This document shows, one piece after another, positions 1 through 12,100 of a stretch of DNA of 64,000 bases. The translations under genes and the position numbers were made by a program. Origin of the DNA: Galaxea fascicularis. Taxonomy: Eukaryota > Cnidaria > Anthozoa > Scleractinia > Euphylliidae. Position 1 is the first letter of the stretch; every line of letters begins with the position of its first letter. Below the pieces are notes generated by a model that saw only the letters and a list, made by a program, of their open reading frames with translations, was not told the origin of the DNA and made no database searches. Location: assembly GCA_948470475.1 (NCBI GenBank), contig OX419338.1:16389757-16453756 (forward strand), given 5' to 3'.

Positions 1-139
1 ACTTTACCCAGGAAGTGCAGGAGCTGATATGCTGTCAGCCAGACTTCTGGAATGGATGCAGCATCAGAGAGTTTGTAAGAGTCAGGTACAGGCATCACAA
101 GGGCTTCCTGGACAGCGACATATTCTGCATAACCTCCTC
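1..139 (-). CDS. TP53I3: PIG3 copy A exon 3 (partial)
   Basis: Begins after the acceptor AATATCCAG and encodes the GGYAEYVAVQEALVMPVPDS block and onwards to YQLLHFLG at the window edge. It is open throughout and about 95 percent identical by eye to copy B. Confidence 0.87.
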
Positions 140-1068
140 CTGGATATTGAAATTGAGCATATAGTGCTTAATGTAATATAGATATAAATATAATATATTT
201 ATAGCATAATAATAAATACAACATAATAATAAATATTCTTGGCTTAAGCCATTATTTTTGGCAGGTCATTGGGAAGGGGCTGCGGGGTGGGGTGGGGGGG
301 TGTACTCCCTTATATGGCCTTAATGGCTACATGTGGCCCAATAGGGTATGGTTTTCAGGGGTGTCGATTTCATCACTTCCTGTCTTAACAGGGTATCACT
401 ACATGACCTAATGGCTTAAACAGGATAAGCTTAGAATTTGTTCATCCATAGAAGACTGGACACATGCTGCCAGTTATTGGTGGGCTTCCCTTGACTTTGT
501 AAATCACAACTTAATACACTACAAAAAAGATAAGTAGTAATGGCAACACATTGTTGCTGTCTATTTGCAATAGAGTTTCAGGTGGCTGTCTGCAATACAA
601 CTGGGCCCGGTTGTTCGAAAGCCGATTAAGCTAATCCAGGATTACCGTAAACTTTGGTTGCAGTTTTTCACTTTTGGATGAAAGTTGTTTCCGCTACTTT
701 TTGTTTTTCAGGATTGTCTTTCCCTAATATAAAATTTTGCAGAATATCAGCGGTGAACAGCAATTGGGGATAGAGAAATAACCTCCTTGAGGGGGTTGGG
801 TACATAGCATTCTCCAACCCTATCTCTGATACTGAGGTAAGACAACCTATGCCTTAACCCTGTATAAACCACCATTTTAGTCACCACTAAGAGTGACCAA
901 TAATTTCTCCTTATAGTAACACTGCTCAATCAAACATAAAGGTTTTGAGAAAAAAAGAAGTGATTGACAAGTAACAAAGGTCTTGATTGTTTAACAAGTT
1001 CTCCTAATTGTTACCATCACCAAATGTAAGGCGAACAGTGTTGAGAATATACATACTGATATTGAGGT

Positions 1069-1101
<33 letters not shown>

Positions 1102-2231
1102 GGTTTACAGACGAGAATTTGGCTCTCATATTTTATTAGGAGGACGTTGAAACAAAGGAAATCACTGTGGAACTACAACAGATAATTAAACATACTTTCA
1201 GGAACACAACTTACAATAAAGCAATAAGATTTTGCTTCACCGTGCATTATCAATAATTTTGATGAAATAATTTCGCATTGAAAATGGTGAAGGCTGACTG
1301 GGGCCCTTTAAAGGACTAAAGTTTTGCTACATAATATTTATCTTAGTTTATAAGAATGCAAAAACAACTGAAGGCTTCCAGAGATGGCAGGTAGAGGCTT
1401 TCTATGATAATCAGGGAAGAAGACTTGACCCACCACTTCAAGATACTGTCATTTTTTTTGTTACATAATAATCAGCTTTACAAAACAACTATTATCAACT
1501 AATGAAGGGTTCCTGCACAAATTACAATCCAAGATTAAAGACTGCAGAACTGAAATGAAAACTGCTCACCTCCTAATAAAGCCATAACTCTGTCACCTTT
1601 CCTGCAAAAAGCCAAGCAATGATGAATACAATAAATTAATTTGACTGTGTACGACAAATAATCACATTTGTCATAAAGATTGGCTGTTTATACCCTCTTA
1701 GTTCTTAAAGTGTTTATGAAGTAAAAAATTATGTTTGCTTATTTGAAAGGCCTTTACAAGTGAGTAAGAATGGCACATTCTTTTTTGAAAGATCTTCTTT
1801 CATTCCCGAGATATTTAACTTTTTGCTTAAAAATAATATTGATAACTTCACAAATGGTTTAAGTAAAAATATAAATACATCTCTTAAGCGCTAACCTTTG
1901 ACAGTCACCTAGAAGCACCAGGACATGGGCATTTTTAAGGGGACTAAATGGGTATGCAGGTTACCAAGGCCTGGAAATCAGGGATGTTTGATTTAATTTC
2001 TTGTTCTCCACCCCCAAGCTTGAGGAAAAATGCTACATTTTAAAACATGAAGTTGTGCTTTATTTATGTTGAACAAATCTGCTGACCAGTTGGCTCAGTT
2101 GGTAGAGTGCCTGAGACTACCGTGCAGGAGGTTGTGGGTCCAAGCCCTGGTCGGACCAACACTCAGTTCCCAAAACAGTATTGTAAATTAGTCTTCAAAA
2201 GCCCCTTGGGGAATGCTAATTAATGTATCAC

Positions 2232-2267
<36 letters not shown>

Positions 2268-3237
2268 TACCTGTCAACCCCCGGAGTTCCAAAATCTGGA
2301 GACGTCTCGAAATCCTCGCATTGTAAGAATGCGTTTTACGACAATGTCCGAATACTCTCCGAGAATCACCCGAAGGCTTTCCAAATGTTCCCGATGTGAC
2401 ATCTTGAAAACAACAAAATTAATGAAAAAAAAAGAATTCGAAAGAAGCCGCGGATTTTCCCGGGAGATTTGGTGCTCTAACCTGGAGACCGGGAGATTTG
2501 ATGAAAAACTTGGAGACTCCCGGTAAAACCGGGAGAGTTGACAGGTATGATTATTATGCTTTGAGTCATTTGTTGTTCCCTGCTCTGGGGACCACAGAGG
2601 ACTAATTTCCATTACGTCTTCAGTTTTGTTCTATCAGTAGTAACTTGCCAGGAATGAATATTATTTTCTTAACTTTGATTTTTCTATGTCCCCTTAAAGA
2701 GGGGGAAATATGTACTTTCAATAGCAAATTTTACAAAGTCCTTCCCTAATGTCCAGGGCCCCACTGTCAGGGATGGCCAATAATTGTATGATTTTCTTTG
2801 CCTTTTTTTTTTTTTTGCCGGAGCATGACTTTTTTATTTGTTTGCCTTTTTTTTATCCTCTTACCGTGCATTATTTTTTTGGCATTTTCCACACCCCACC
2901 CCCATCACTAATGGACCATCCCAAATCACCGTCATCATCATCATCAACAACAACAAATCAACATCAAAATAATAGTTTAAAGTAAATAGGGAACTTACTT
3001 CCATTTGCCAACACACCCGTCGCCGACCTCCTCTATCACACCAGCAACCTCCAGTCCCAGGATGTCCGACTCCCCGGGAGGGGGCGGGTACAAACCCCGC
3101 CGTTGTAGCGTGTCCGCTCGATTCAGAGCCGTGTGATGTGTGCGGATCAATACCTGAGTTTTCCCTGCTGTCGGCTTAGCTACTGTTGCTATACTCAAAT
3201 TCCCAACTCCACCGGGCTTATAAAGAACGGCTTTCAT
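1..3237 (-). CDS. TP53I3: TP53I3/PIG3-like quinone oxidoreductase, copy A (3' part outside window)
   Basis: Medium-chain dehydrogenase/reductase of the PIG3 type, an NADPH-dependent quinone reductase of the cytosol in known family members. Three exons are visible on the minus strand: 3237-2999, 1601-1570 and 139-1, the last running off the left edge. Reading phases (2, 1) join perfectly and match copy B exon for exon. The N-terminus MKAVLYKPGG, the ALNRADTLQRRGLYPPPPGE block and the VMALLGG and DAASIPEVWLTAYQLLHF blocks line up with vertebrate PIG3. The start is the Met at 3237, which matches the family; an in-frame upstream Met at 3312 would add 25 residues. All visible exons are open, so there is no sign of decay, but the cofactor-binding half lies outside the window. 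It is a tandem duplicate of copy B, 2.8 kb downstream of its stop. Confidence 0.88.
1073..1307. mobile_element. TTAA-flanked MITE (piggyBac-like), 235 bp
   Basis: Terminal repeats AGGGCCCYAGTCAGCC in inverted orientation, flanked by TTAA at 1069-1072 and 1308-1311. It lies in PIG3 copy A intron 2. Confidence 0.65.
1570..1601 (-). CDS. TP53I3: PIG3 copy A exon 2 (32-bp microexon)
   Basis: Short exon encoding KGDRVMALLGG, flanked by TTTTTGCAG and GTGAGC. Length and phases equal copy B exon 2. Confidence 0.85.
2092..2265 (+). mobile_element. tRNA-derived SINE with (ATT)n tail
   Basis: The A-box-like TGGCTCAGTTGGTAGAGTGC is followed 40 bases later by a B-box-like GGTCCAAGCCC, then a short body and an (ATT)n tail that received the TIR element at 2266. 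Confidence 0.6.
2266..2549. mobile_element. TIR element inserted in an (ATT)n SINE tail
   Basis: Inverted ends CATACCTGTCAAC, then cccgggagattt-like subterminal blocks. Both flanks are attatt, so the exact target duplication cannot be read. Length is 284 bp. It lies in PIG3 copy A intron 1. Confidence 0.65.
2999..3237 (-). CDS. TP53I3: PIG3 copy A exon 1
   Basis: Coding part of exon 1, encoding the GroES-like N-terminal fold. The donor GTAAGT follows base 2999 and leaves phase 2. It is nearly identical to copy B exon 1, with small changes such as PPPPGE against PQPGE. Confidence 0.87.
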
Positions 3238-3312
3238 GTTCGAATTTGGATAAACTGACGCGATTTTCAAAATAAGTGATACGAAGGAAAGAAGATGTTC
3301 CATATCGCTCAT

Positions 3313-5994
3313 TTCGACGAGGGAAGACTGAGGCGAGTTTCTGATACTCTTCGAGGAGGATATTTGAAGTAGTGACCAGTAAACCCTTTGTTAAACCTCT
3401 CTCCTCCGCAGAGGTCTCCTAGTCTTTAATACAAGGAAACTTTTATTGTTGTCAGCAGGAGACTAGACTATTAGACTAGACGGATGATTGGTTTTCTGAA
3501 CCCGCGAGAATGAGCACCCCCAGCAAACTATTGTTTTAACAAAAACCGCTGGTCAGCCACACGATTCTGGTAAGGGACGGACCATTAGAAAAGTTATGAG
3601 CGGGCGGCGGGAAATTTTCGAGCAGCATGATTTTTTTTCTTTAATGTTGCCATTTAATAAATATGTTAACATGCTAGACAGGGTAACCCGTCTTAGCTTC
3701 CCGGGACACCCTTTCTACTTGCCCGAGGCACCCTTCAAGAAGGCTTACCATTGCCATATAAACGGTTCGTGCCGGGGCGCCCTGCTGGCGGAGGTGAGAA
3801 GACCGTTATATTCAGTGTTATATTCCGAGGCAGCTTAAGGCAATGAAAAGCGACCGCTTGTGGAACGAGTGCTACCGGCAAAACGTTTCTTTTGTCCGAC
3901 GCCTTGTTCGGTTGTCATTGTGCTTAACGTACGCTCAAAAGATAGCCCAGTGACTATCCCACTTAGGTGAGTTGCCGATGTAAAAGCCGGCTATGTTTTA
4001 ACCCTTTAGCTGGGTAGCCCGGTTAGCTGGGGCACCCTCTCTCCATGTAAACAGAGCCTAAACAGGGGTGGACGCCCGTGTGAAAGCAAAGTACCTTAAC
4101 TCTCATCGTACCACCATCTTCTGATTAATTATTAAACGCAGACACTGCATGTTGTTATCATGACTAGTAAACTTCCCTTACGTCACGGTCCTGCTTACTT
4201 TCATCTCCAGCAGCCATCTGCGGCAGTCGTGGTCATTTTGTCGAAACGGTTCCTTTTCAGGCTGAGCTACACAATTTATAATTTTCAGTCAGGTAATTTT
4301 TCTCTCAAAGAATTAACTAGAATTGAATGCATGAAATCTGCCTAAATGCTAAGTACTTCAGTGGGATATCGGTGATGTATCATCTTTCCTCAAAATGGCA
4401 ATGCGTTGAATTAGCCACCAGCGTCTCAGCTTTGAAAAGGGACTGTGCATCGCTAAAGCTCGATACAAGATTGGCGTACAAACCCGCAGCATTAAACAGA
4501 GCCTATAGCTAATGTGTGAGGCCCAACCCTAATTTAATAATAATAATAATAATAATAACTGTCTAGCTAATCGGCCTCGCAAAGTACAGCAAGGACGCAA
4601 CTCAACAAGGTCGAACGGTTAGCTTCCCCAGGCTAAGCAGGATCACCTTGCCTGCTGCTCAGGTTCGGCAGCTCAGGTAATGATTACTTTAAGTACTGCC
4701 ATGCAGCAGCAGAATCAATCTGTATGCACTAAATCCTCACCCTACTTTTAAGGTTGGGCACTGTGCATAGCAATGCCACACTTCTGCGCCCCGGTTTACT
4801 GAAAATTTCACCCTCTCCAGGGTAATCCCAGAGAAATTTAACTCTTTAACCACAACCCCAATTCTCTACTCAGTCCCTCGGTACTTAGAGACAGAACAGA
4901 TTTGATTGTTGAACATTCCACCGCAAGATTTGCTCACGCCGTTTCCTAATCCATTGTTCACTATTTGGTCATGGAGGAAAGATATCTACGGTAAAATTTT
5001 ATTGAACCCTTCTTATGAGCAAGCCTTTTGCCTTCAGAAGTCAAAATACCGTGCTTCAAATACTGCAATTCAAATTTAAATTCCTGTAAAACATGAAAAT
5101 CCGTCGCATATATGGCGCTAGTATGAACTGCGGGTGACAGTTCCGAAATTCCCACAGCACCACCAAGATTCAAATTCCCAATTTCTCGAACACTTCCCAG
5201 GGGTATACCCAACGAAACGATATATTTCAAAAGGGTGAAATCGATTGGCACATTACAGACGGTGTTGATCGTGATAATCTTAATATGTAGTCTTAGTATA
5301 TAACTGCGATAATCGACGATAAGTTACTTCTCCAGACGGTCACCACGGTATATACGATGACAAGTAGATATTTATTATTAAATGTGGAATATGGAACGCG
5401 GATTGAGACTGTCTAACGAAAACGAAATAAAAAGTCACAACTGGTAGATAAGGTAAGTTGTTCAAAGGGAAACAGTTTAGAAACAAAAATAGATTAACTG
5501 ATCTGCTCAGGGTTTAGCCAGTAAAAAAATCACATCTAAAAAAGTACAAAGACTCAGCTTACTAGCAAATCGAAAAATGGATAAAACTGCTCTTAAGCAA
5601 ACTTTGACGGTGAACTGCGTGTAGCTACTGCTACTAGAACAGAAGCTACATTCCGAATAAAATAAGTTTTATACTCAAGACTGGAAAGCATGTAACGTTT
5701 AACTGCAAGCAAAAAGACAACGAAGGTCAGTATAAAGCCGCGTAGTATCTCAGTGTGTACATTTGTTGTTTGTAATGGATGTTTCCAGTTAGACTGTAGA
5801 TAACGGTGTAAATGAAAAAATACATATCTAAATCTAAATGACGATAAATCAAAACAATGCCATGTGACATACACAAAACGCTAATTTGACACGCTAAGGG
5901 CCTATAGTCATTTCTAATTTACAACTCAACTGGCGGTGTAATGGGAATCAATAGACTTGAATATAATAAAGGCTGGAGGTGCGATTTGCTTTTA
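3313..5994. other. intergenic, between PIG3 copies
   Basis: No gene is supported. It holds an (AAT)n run at about 4533-4557 and repeated gctgggtagcccggttagct-type motifs near 3.70-4.04 kb that look like decayed repeat sequence. Confidence 0.5.
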
Positions 5995-6186
5995 TCAAAC
6001 GTTTTCATCTTCTTGGGTGGCAACTTGAACGAGTATTTTCCCAATGCTCTCATTTGATTCCATTCGTTTGTGAGCGAGCTGGATTTGATCCATAGGAAAA
6101 ACAGAATCCACAACGCTTTTGAGCTTTCCCTCACCAAACGCTGGGACAATCTTTTCTGTAAATTCCCGCACTAATTCTCCTTTATA
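5995..6186 (-). CDS. TP53I3: PIG3 copy B exon 5 (terminal)
   Basis: Begins YKGELVREFTEKI after TTTGTGCAG and ends in a stop at 5995-5997. It contains the family C-terminal block HKRMESNESIGKILVQV. Confidence 0.92.
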   Translation of the reverse strand, partial: YKGELVREFTEKIVPAFGEGKLKSVVDSVFPMDQIQLAHKRMESNESIGKILVQVATQEDENV

Positions 6187-9100
6187 CTGCACAAAGAGAA
6201 ACAAAGCCAATGTGTTAGCTTTTTATAAAATTTAAAATCGCAGACTCAGTGAGACACCCAGCCCCAGGTAAATAGGCCATTTCCGAGTTCATGTCTGCCT
6301 CCTCTTCAAAGCGAGTCTAAGTGCAAAGTTTTTGCCGGTGATGGTAATTAGATCTACTTTACATATGAATGAAAACTAATTTTCATAACAAAAACTTCGC
6401 ACTTAGACTCGCTTTGAAGAGGAGGCAGACATGAACTCGGAAATGGCCTATTGTGCACTCATTCGGTACACTTGACTCCGTCAATGAAAACGTCGGTTTC
6501 CTATCGTACAACTGTTCTTCGAGGCAAACTGCAGGGTTTCCAATTCCGTGGACCAAGCTCACAATTTACAAGGATTTGCCCTCAAATAAACAACAATTGA
6601 AAGAGAAACGAGAACATTTGAAAACCAAAAGCGTGTTGACCAGGCTCCGGGAACTGCCATAAGTCAGTTTTCAATCAATTTATTCGAACAACGGGCCGCT
6701 GTTCCGTATGAATACCCCAAAGTTTCAGCTTGGTTGTTCTCTTCTCAAAGCTCCAAAAGCTTCTCAAACAGGAAATTGTAAACATTCACTGAAGAAATAC
6801 GTGTATGCGGTTAGTTTACGCGGCGAGCGTTTCCATCGTTTTTTCTACGCTATTTCGTTCTTCGACCACGCGAAACCTGAGATAGGAGGCAAAGTACAAA
6901 AAACCAAAAAGTAGACGGAACGCTTGCTACTCAGGCTAGTATCATCTAAGGATTTAAGAATTCCAAGCAAAAATTCTAAAATTTGTATCAGAAACAAAAC
7001 GCAAGCGGAAAACCGTTAAGCATTGACTTACCGCAAGGGATCTGCTCTTCAGAGTGGTGCCTATTAATGAAGCTCTCTTCTTAAGCACATCACCAAGTAG
7101 GTTCCCTGTGACACCGCCTCCACCCAACAGTCCATACAGAATCCAACGACCATCAACAGCCAGGCTCTTAATGTTCTGTTCCCAAAATGAACTGCCAATA
7201 CAGTCAAGGATCACATTTGCCCCTTTACCTACAAACAATGCAGAGTTCTATTAAAATCTGAATGACTGGATAAAAGATTTCTAGAGTTTTGATTGGCTTG
7301 GAGCTTCGATATGATACGAGGCATTATACGTGCAATTCGAGCATGTCGAGAGAGTTAAATAGGCTATTTCCGGATTACCTTAGGCCTCTTTTTCATAGCA
7401 AGTCTAGGTGCTCATCCTTTCACATGCAAATCAATTTTCACTCACACGCAAATTAAGGTATCAGCCAACCCAACGGGGTCGTCTGCGCGCGGATCGTTCT
7501 AGCGCTCTTTGTTTGAAGACAAACCCCCATAAACCGCACATTTTCTGAAAGCTGAGTAGTCATGCCTACAGGTAATTCCCTTTAAAAGGTGAAAAACTTT
7601 AATGCGCTTACAAAAGGAGGAGGTTTTTGTAAAACTAAGTGTTTTCATTCATTAAGTTCCACGCTCACCAAAAACAAACGGAAGAAAATGATTAACACGG
7701 CTTTCATTTCTTCACACGTTTGCCTAAAAAACTGTGTCTCAGATTTCTCGAAAGCGCGCTCGTTTTATTTTTACAACCAAATATATTTGGGGATGAGAAA
7801 TTATTGCCACCGCCAGTGGAAAATAGGCTATAACTTTAAAATGAAAAGACAAATTAAAATTCGCAGACACGGTTTTGTAGGTGAGCTATCTGACAACAAT
7901 TTGACCAAATTTCAGCCAAATTGATCCAGGTGCTGCCGACTTGGAGTTCAAAATGCATGCACATCTCGCCTGAATTTTGATTTCGAGAAACAAGGGAAAA
8001 TAGAATTTCGACCATATTAAATGGGATTAGCGTCAAGCAAATGAATTGTTAATTGATAAAAGAAAGTATCAGTTTTCGTGAACAATAGCAGTTTGACAGA
8101 TAAACAAGAAACAGACAAATTTTCGCAGCGGTGGGAAACTATCTCCGGATCTCCTTGAGAGAAAGCCACCTCCAAGACCGGCGCAACAATTTATTCCTCG
8201 AGGTTAGTAAACACCGAATCATTTGACTGACTTCTCAAATAGTTCCGATTACACGCAGCTATGAAAACATCTTCATGACTTTATCTTTAATTATAGCTAG
8301 GTTTCTAGCGATGCCAAACCCAAGAAAGCGCTCGCGAACTGCAGATAACAGTTCGGCGCCCGTGGATATCGGCGACAATGCAAATGGCAGGTCTGTGAAC
8401 TCACAACCGTTGTTTTATGGGCTTATACGAAACAATTCCAGATTACACAATAAAAGAAACATCTTCCTCTCGAAATTCTGCCCTCGATCTAACATCTTCT
8501 TGATCGTCTTCAACTTCGTCTAACCGAATTTTAGAACGGCTTGCACTCATTTCAGCCGACGGCTGTCCACTGGTATCCCGTTTGTCGATTTCTTGTAGCC
8601 ATTCCTCTTGGTTGTAAAAGGAACCCTGGTCACTCGAAGCGAGGTCTGCTGCCGCTTCAACGCTAAATGCTTTATTCCCTTTATTTTTCCTTGGCTTTGA
8701 CGAAGAAAAGGGACACGATCTTTTTTCTTTTTCGAAGACATTTGTAGATCGCGCGTGTTTTGTGAAACAGACATACATGTGTTTCCCTGTCACGTAATCT
8801 CTCCTTATTTGACAACGCAATGACAGGAAGTTGTCAGCAGCTAATTAGAATAATTAAGACGGCAAAATTGTTTTCGCTCAATAACTTCCCGTACGAAAAA
8901 CATTTTTTTGTGGAATTTTTTTTACGTGAAAGCTACTCCCAAGATCTATCGAAACATATAGAAATCCAAAATTATGAAAAACGCTCAATTTTGGGTTGGC
9001 TGATACCTTAAACTCATTTTCATCTAAATCATTACCTTTATAATCAATTCTCTAAACTAAGCAAAACTTGCTGTTTTTCTGGGTTCTTTGCAATAAAAAA

Positions 9101-12100
9101 AAATCCATTCCATGCACTCGTGCCGGTTAGGTGTGAGCTGATGATAAGTATCAACTTGACAGTTTGTGCAGAGTTGGTAACCTACATATATATCACAAAT
9201 CCAACAAGCATTAGTAGGATAATTGAATTCGCCTATTCAAATGTGTTTTAAAACCACCGACCTTTCTAACACTGGAATTTTAAAAAGTCTCACAAAACAA
9301 CTATTACCATCAGTGACACTTTCCACCCAACTGGAAAAGTTTCCAGTTTTGTAGTTGAAGCCCCCTTTAGCCCCAAGTGATTCTGCCATCTTGATCTTCT
9401 CCTCGGACCCTGCAGTCACAAAAGGCTTTGCCCCAGCTAAACATGACAACTGCACCAGCGCAGTACCAACACCACTGCCACCAGCATGAATCAATACTAC
9501 CTCACCACTCCTAACGTTACCGAGGAAGTGCAGGAGCTGATACGCTGTCAGCCAGACTTCTGGAATGGATGCAGCATCAGAGAGTTTGTAAGAGTCAGGT
9601 ACAGGCATCACAAGGGCTTCCTGAACAGCGACATATTCTGCATAACCTCCTCCTGGATATTGAAATAATTTGATAGTGTTTTAATATTTGTGAAAATATT
9701 ATCCAATTCTAGACTCAGTTGGTAGAGCACTGGCCTGCTACGCGGGTATTACTGGTTCAAAACCGACACCAGACCAATAACAAGGGTCTTAAAATAGCTA
9801 GTAAGATTATACTAGCTGTTTGGTCAACATGTGTCAGATGATTGCAACTCAGTGCTATTAAGCCATGGGGACGATTAAGTTGTAATCTAGCCCCACACAT
9901 CAGGGTTGGGTGGGAAATGGAGGATGACCTGTCTCTGTATCCAGAGACTCTTCCGGTCATGAGACCTCTAGGAAGGCCCAATGTGCTAGCTGGGATGGAT
10001 GAGGACTTAGATGACTGCAGTGCTAGAATTGTCTTCCATGAAATAAAATCAGTTAATTGGAATAACTTCAAGAAAGCGTGAAACAATTTCATTTTTGGCT
10101 TTAGGATGTAACTTTTGAAAGTGAAATGTTTGCGTAGAGACAGGGGATTATGCAAATGATACTAGCTACGCTATGAAGAAACCTAACATTACACAGCTGA
10201 TTTTTGCTCGAGTTGTACCCTATAACTGCATATACGCTAACATAAGGAATATGCTCAAAGTCTGTAGAACAGTCGCAGCACTGGAACTGCTTACCTCCCA
10301 GTAAAGCCATAACTCTTTGACCTTTCCTGCAAAAAGCATAAAACAGCATGCAATAAACACTTCAAACCATTTGACATGGAAATATGCCCCCCTATATTTT
10401 ATCCACAAAGTTAGCTATTTACAACTTAGTCATATAATTTGACTATGTTGTTTCAACGAGCAACACAGTAGAACTGGTAATACCTGCACTAGCTAGGTTG
10501 GACAAAGGGCAATTTTTGCATCTCATCTCTTCATCGTCTAAGCTGCGATTAAACCCCCCACCACCACCAATGGAAAGGGCCAAAAATGGGGAAAGAAGAC
10601 CATGCAAGTGCATTCATTTTCCAGATTGTGCGTGTAAAAGCAAGATTCTGGCTTTTCAGTCTCCCTACTGGTTTTTGAAAGACGTTCATTTATCAAGGTA
10701 TTCCTAAGATGTTGGACATCCTCTATGGAATGGAGGCAAATGAAACGAAAACATTTGTGGTCAGTGATGATCCACAACATAGATTAATATGTGGGCTAAA
10801 TGCAGATTTCGTTAGGGAAACAGGAGAAAACGATGAAGGAATAGAGCAAGCGCACGTAAACCGTCATCGTGATCATGAATATGACAGCAAAGATATCATC
10901 GCCCTTGTCAGAATAGCATAGTTGCTGGGGGCAGTTTTCAAGTGGATCATTAAATATGTGTATCAGACGTTTTTCTTTCTCTGTCTCTCCATCTCGTGCA
11001 TTTTTGTTAGGGGCTACTCCAATCACCAAGCAAAGACAACGGCAGTGCCTGGATGGCAATAATGATATTTCGGTTTGCCAAGAGTTAAACAAGATGGTTG
11101 TTCCACAGTACTGGGATTTGGCGAAAGAATTCAAGTTGTGCTTTCTATGTTCGAATAAAGAATGAAGTCAGTTCAAAGTCGGTCCTGATTACAAGTGCCC
11201 ATGGGATCCTGACCGGAAACAGGCATTAACAGTGAATATAGCTGGAGACTAAGAGATCCAGCATACTGCATGCCGACCTTTCTAGTTGTACATTTCCTGA
11301 AGAATACCTTATCTAGCTGGAGGAGCTTAGAGTTTGACCAGATCCTCTCCAACTGTGAGTGAATCTTACGCATGCTTAATTCGTTCGAGGCGCGTCAAAA
11401 GGTAGACAAAACTGATTCAACTCTTTGACAGAGATGATGTTAACAAGAATGAATTCGTTCTGGGGATCGTTATCAAAGACGTTATCAGGTCGCCATTCCA
11501 TGGAAAGGGAATTCACCCTATTTGGATGAAAATTATGTGATGGCCCTCGAACGACAGTACAGAGTGCCGAAAAACGGCTCTTGAGGAATCATGATATCGC
11601 TAAACCCTACAAGGACTGTATCGAGAAAGGCATGCGTCGCAAAACGTTCGTCAGAGCCATTAAAGCAGGACCTGTGGACTGCAGGAATGGTTTAGGATGA
11701 TCCTCACGAAGAATTCTTCGTCTAGCTAGTATAACATGCGTTTATTCAGCCGAGCGCGAAGCGCGGGATATAAATCAACAAGCGCTTGATACGCAGGCTA
11801 GCAGAGGTCGCGCAGCAGTAAAGAATTATCCGAATTAAGATTCTAAAATGCTTAATTTGCAACTAGAGACAGAGAAAGCAGTGACTACCACTTCCCTTCA
11901 CATAGATGCCACTCAAGATGAGAGTCAAGCTGTTAATTGTGTGTTGTAGAGGTTTGTACCAAGTGGCTTAATATCCAGCATCACCGCAGCTGCGACAACA
12001 AGAATAACACCAGTTAGAGCCACCACTGTTTCACGCCACATGGTTTGACAGGTGTCTTTCTCGGATTACGATTTGCACCACCGTGGCCGGAGTAGCTGAC

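Noticed and set aside
4560..4760. 5S rRNA-like sequence (gctaagcagg)
   Set aside because: Only a 10-base similarity to the 5S internal control region; the rest does not align.
8443..8820. Minus-strand 125-codon frame with an acidic C-terminal half
   Set aside because: It lies within a TTAA-flanked element, matches no transposase I know, and overlaps another open frame. Mentioned under that element but not called a gene.
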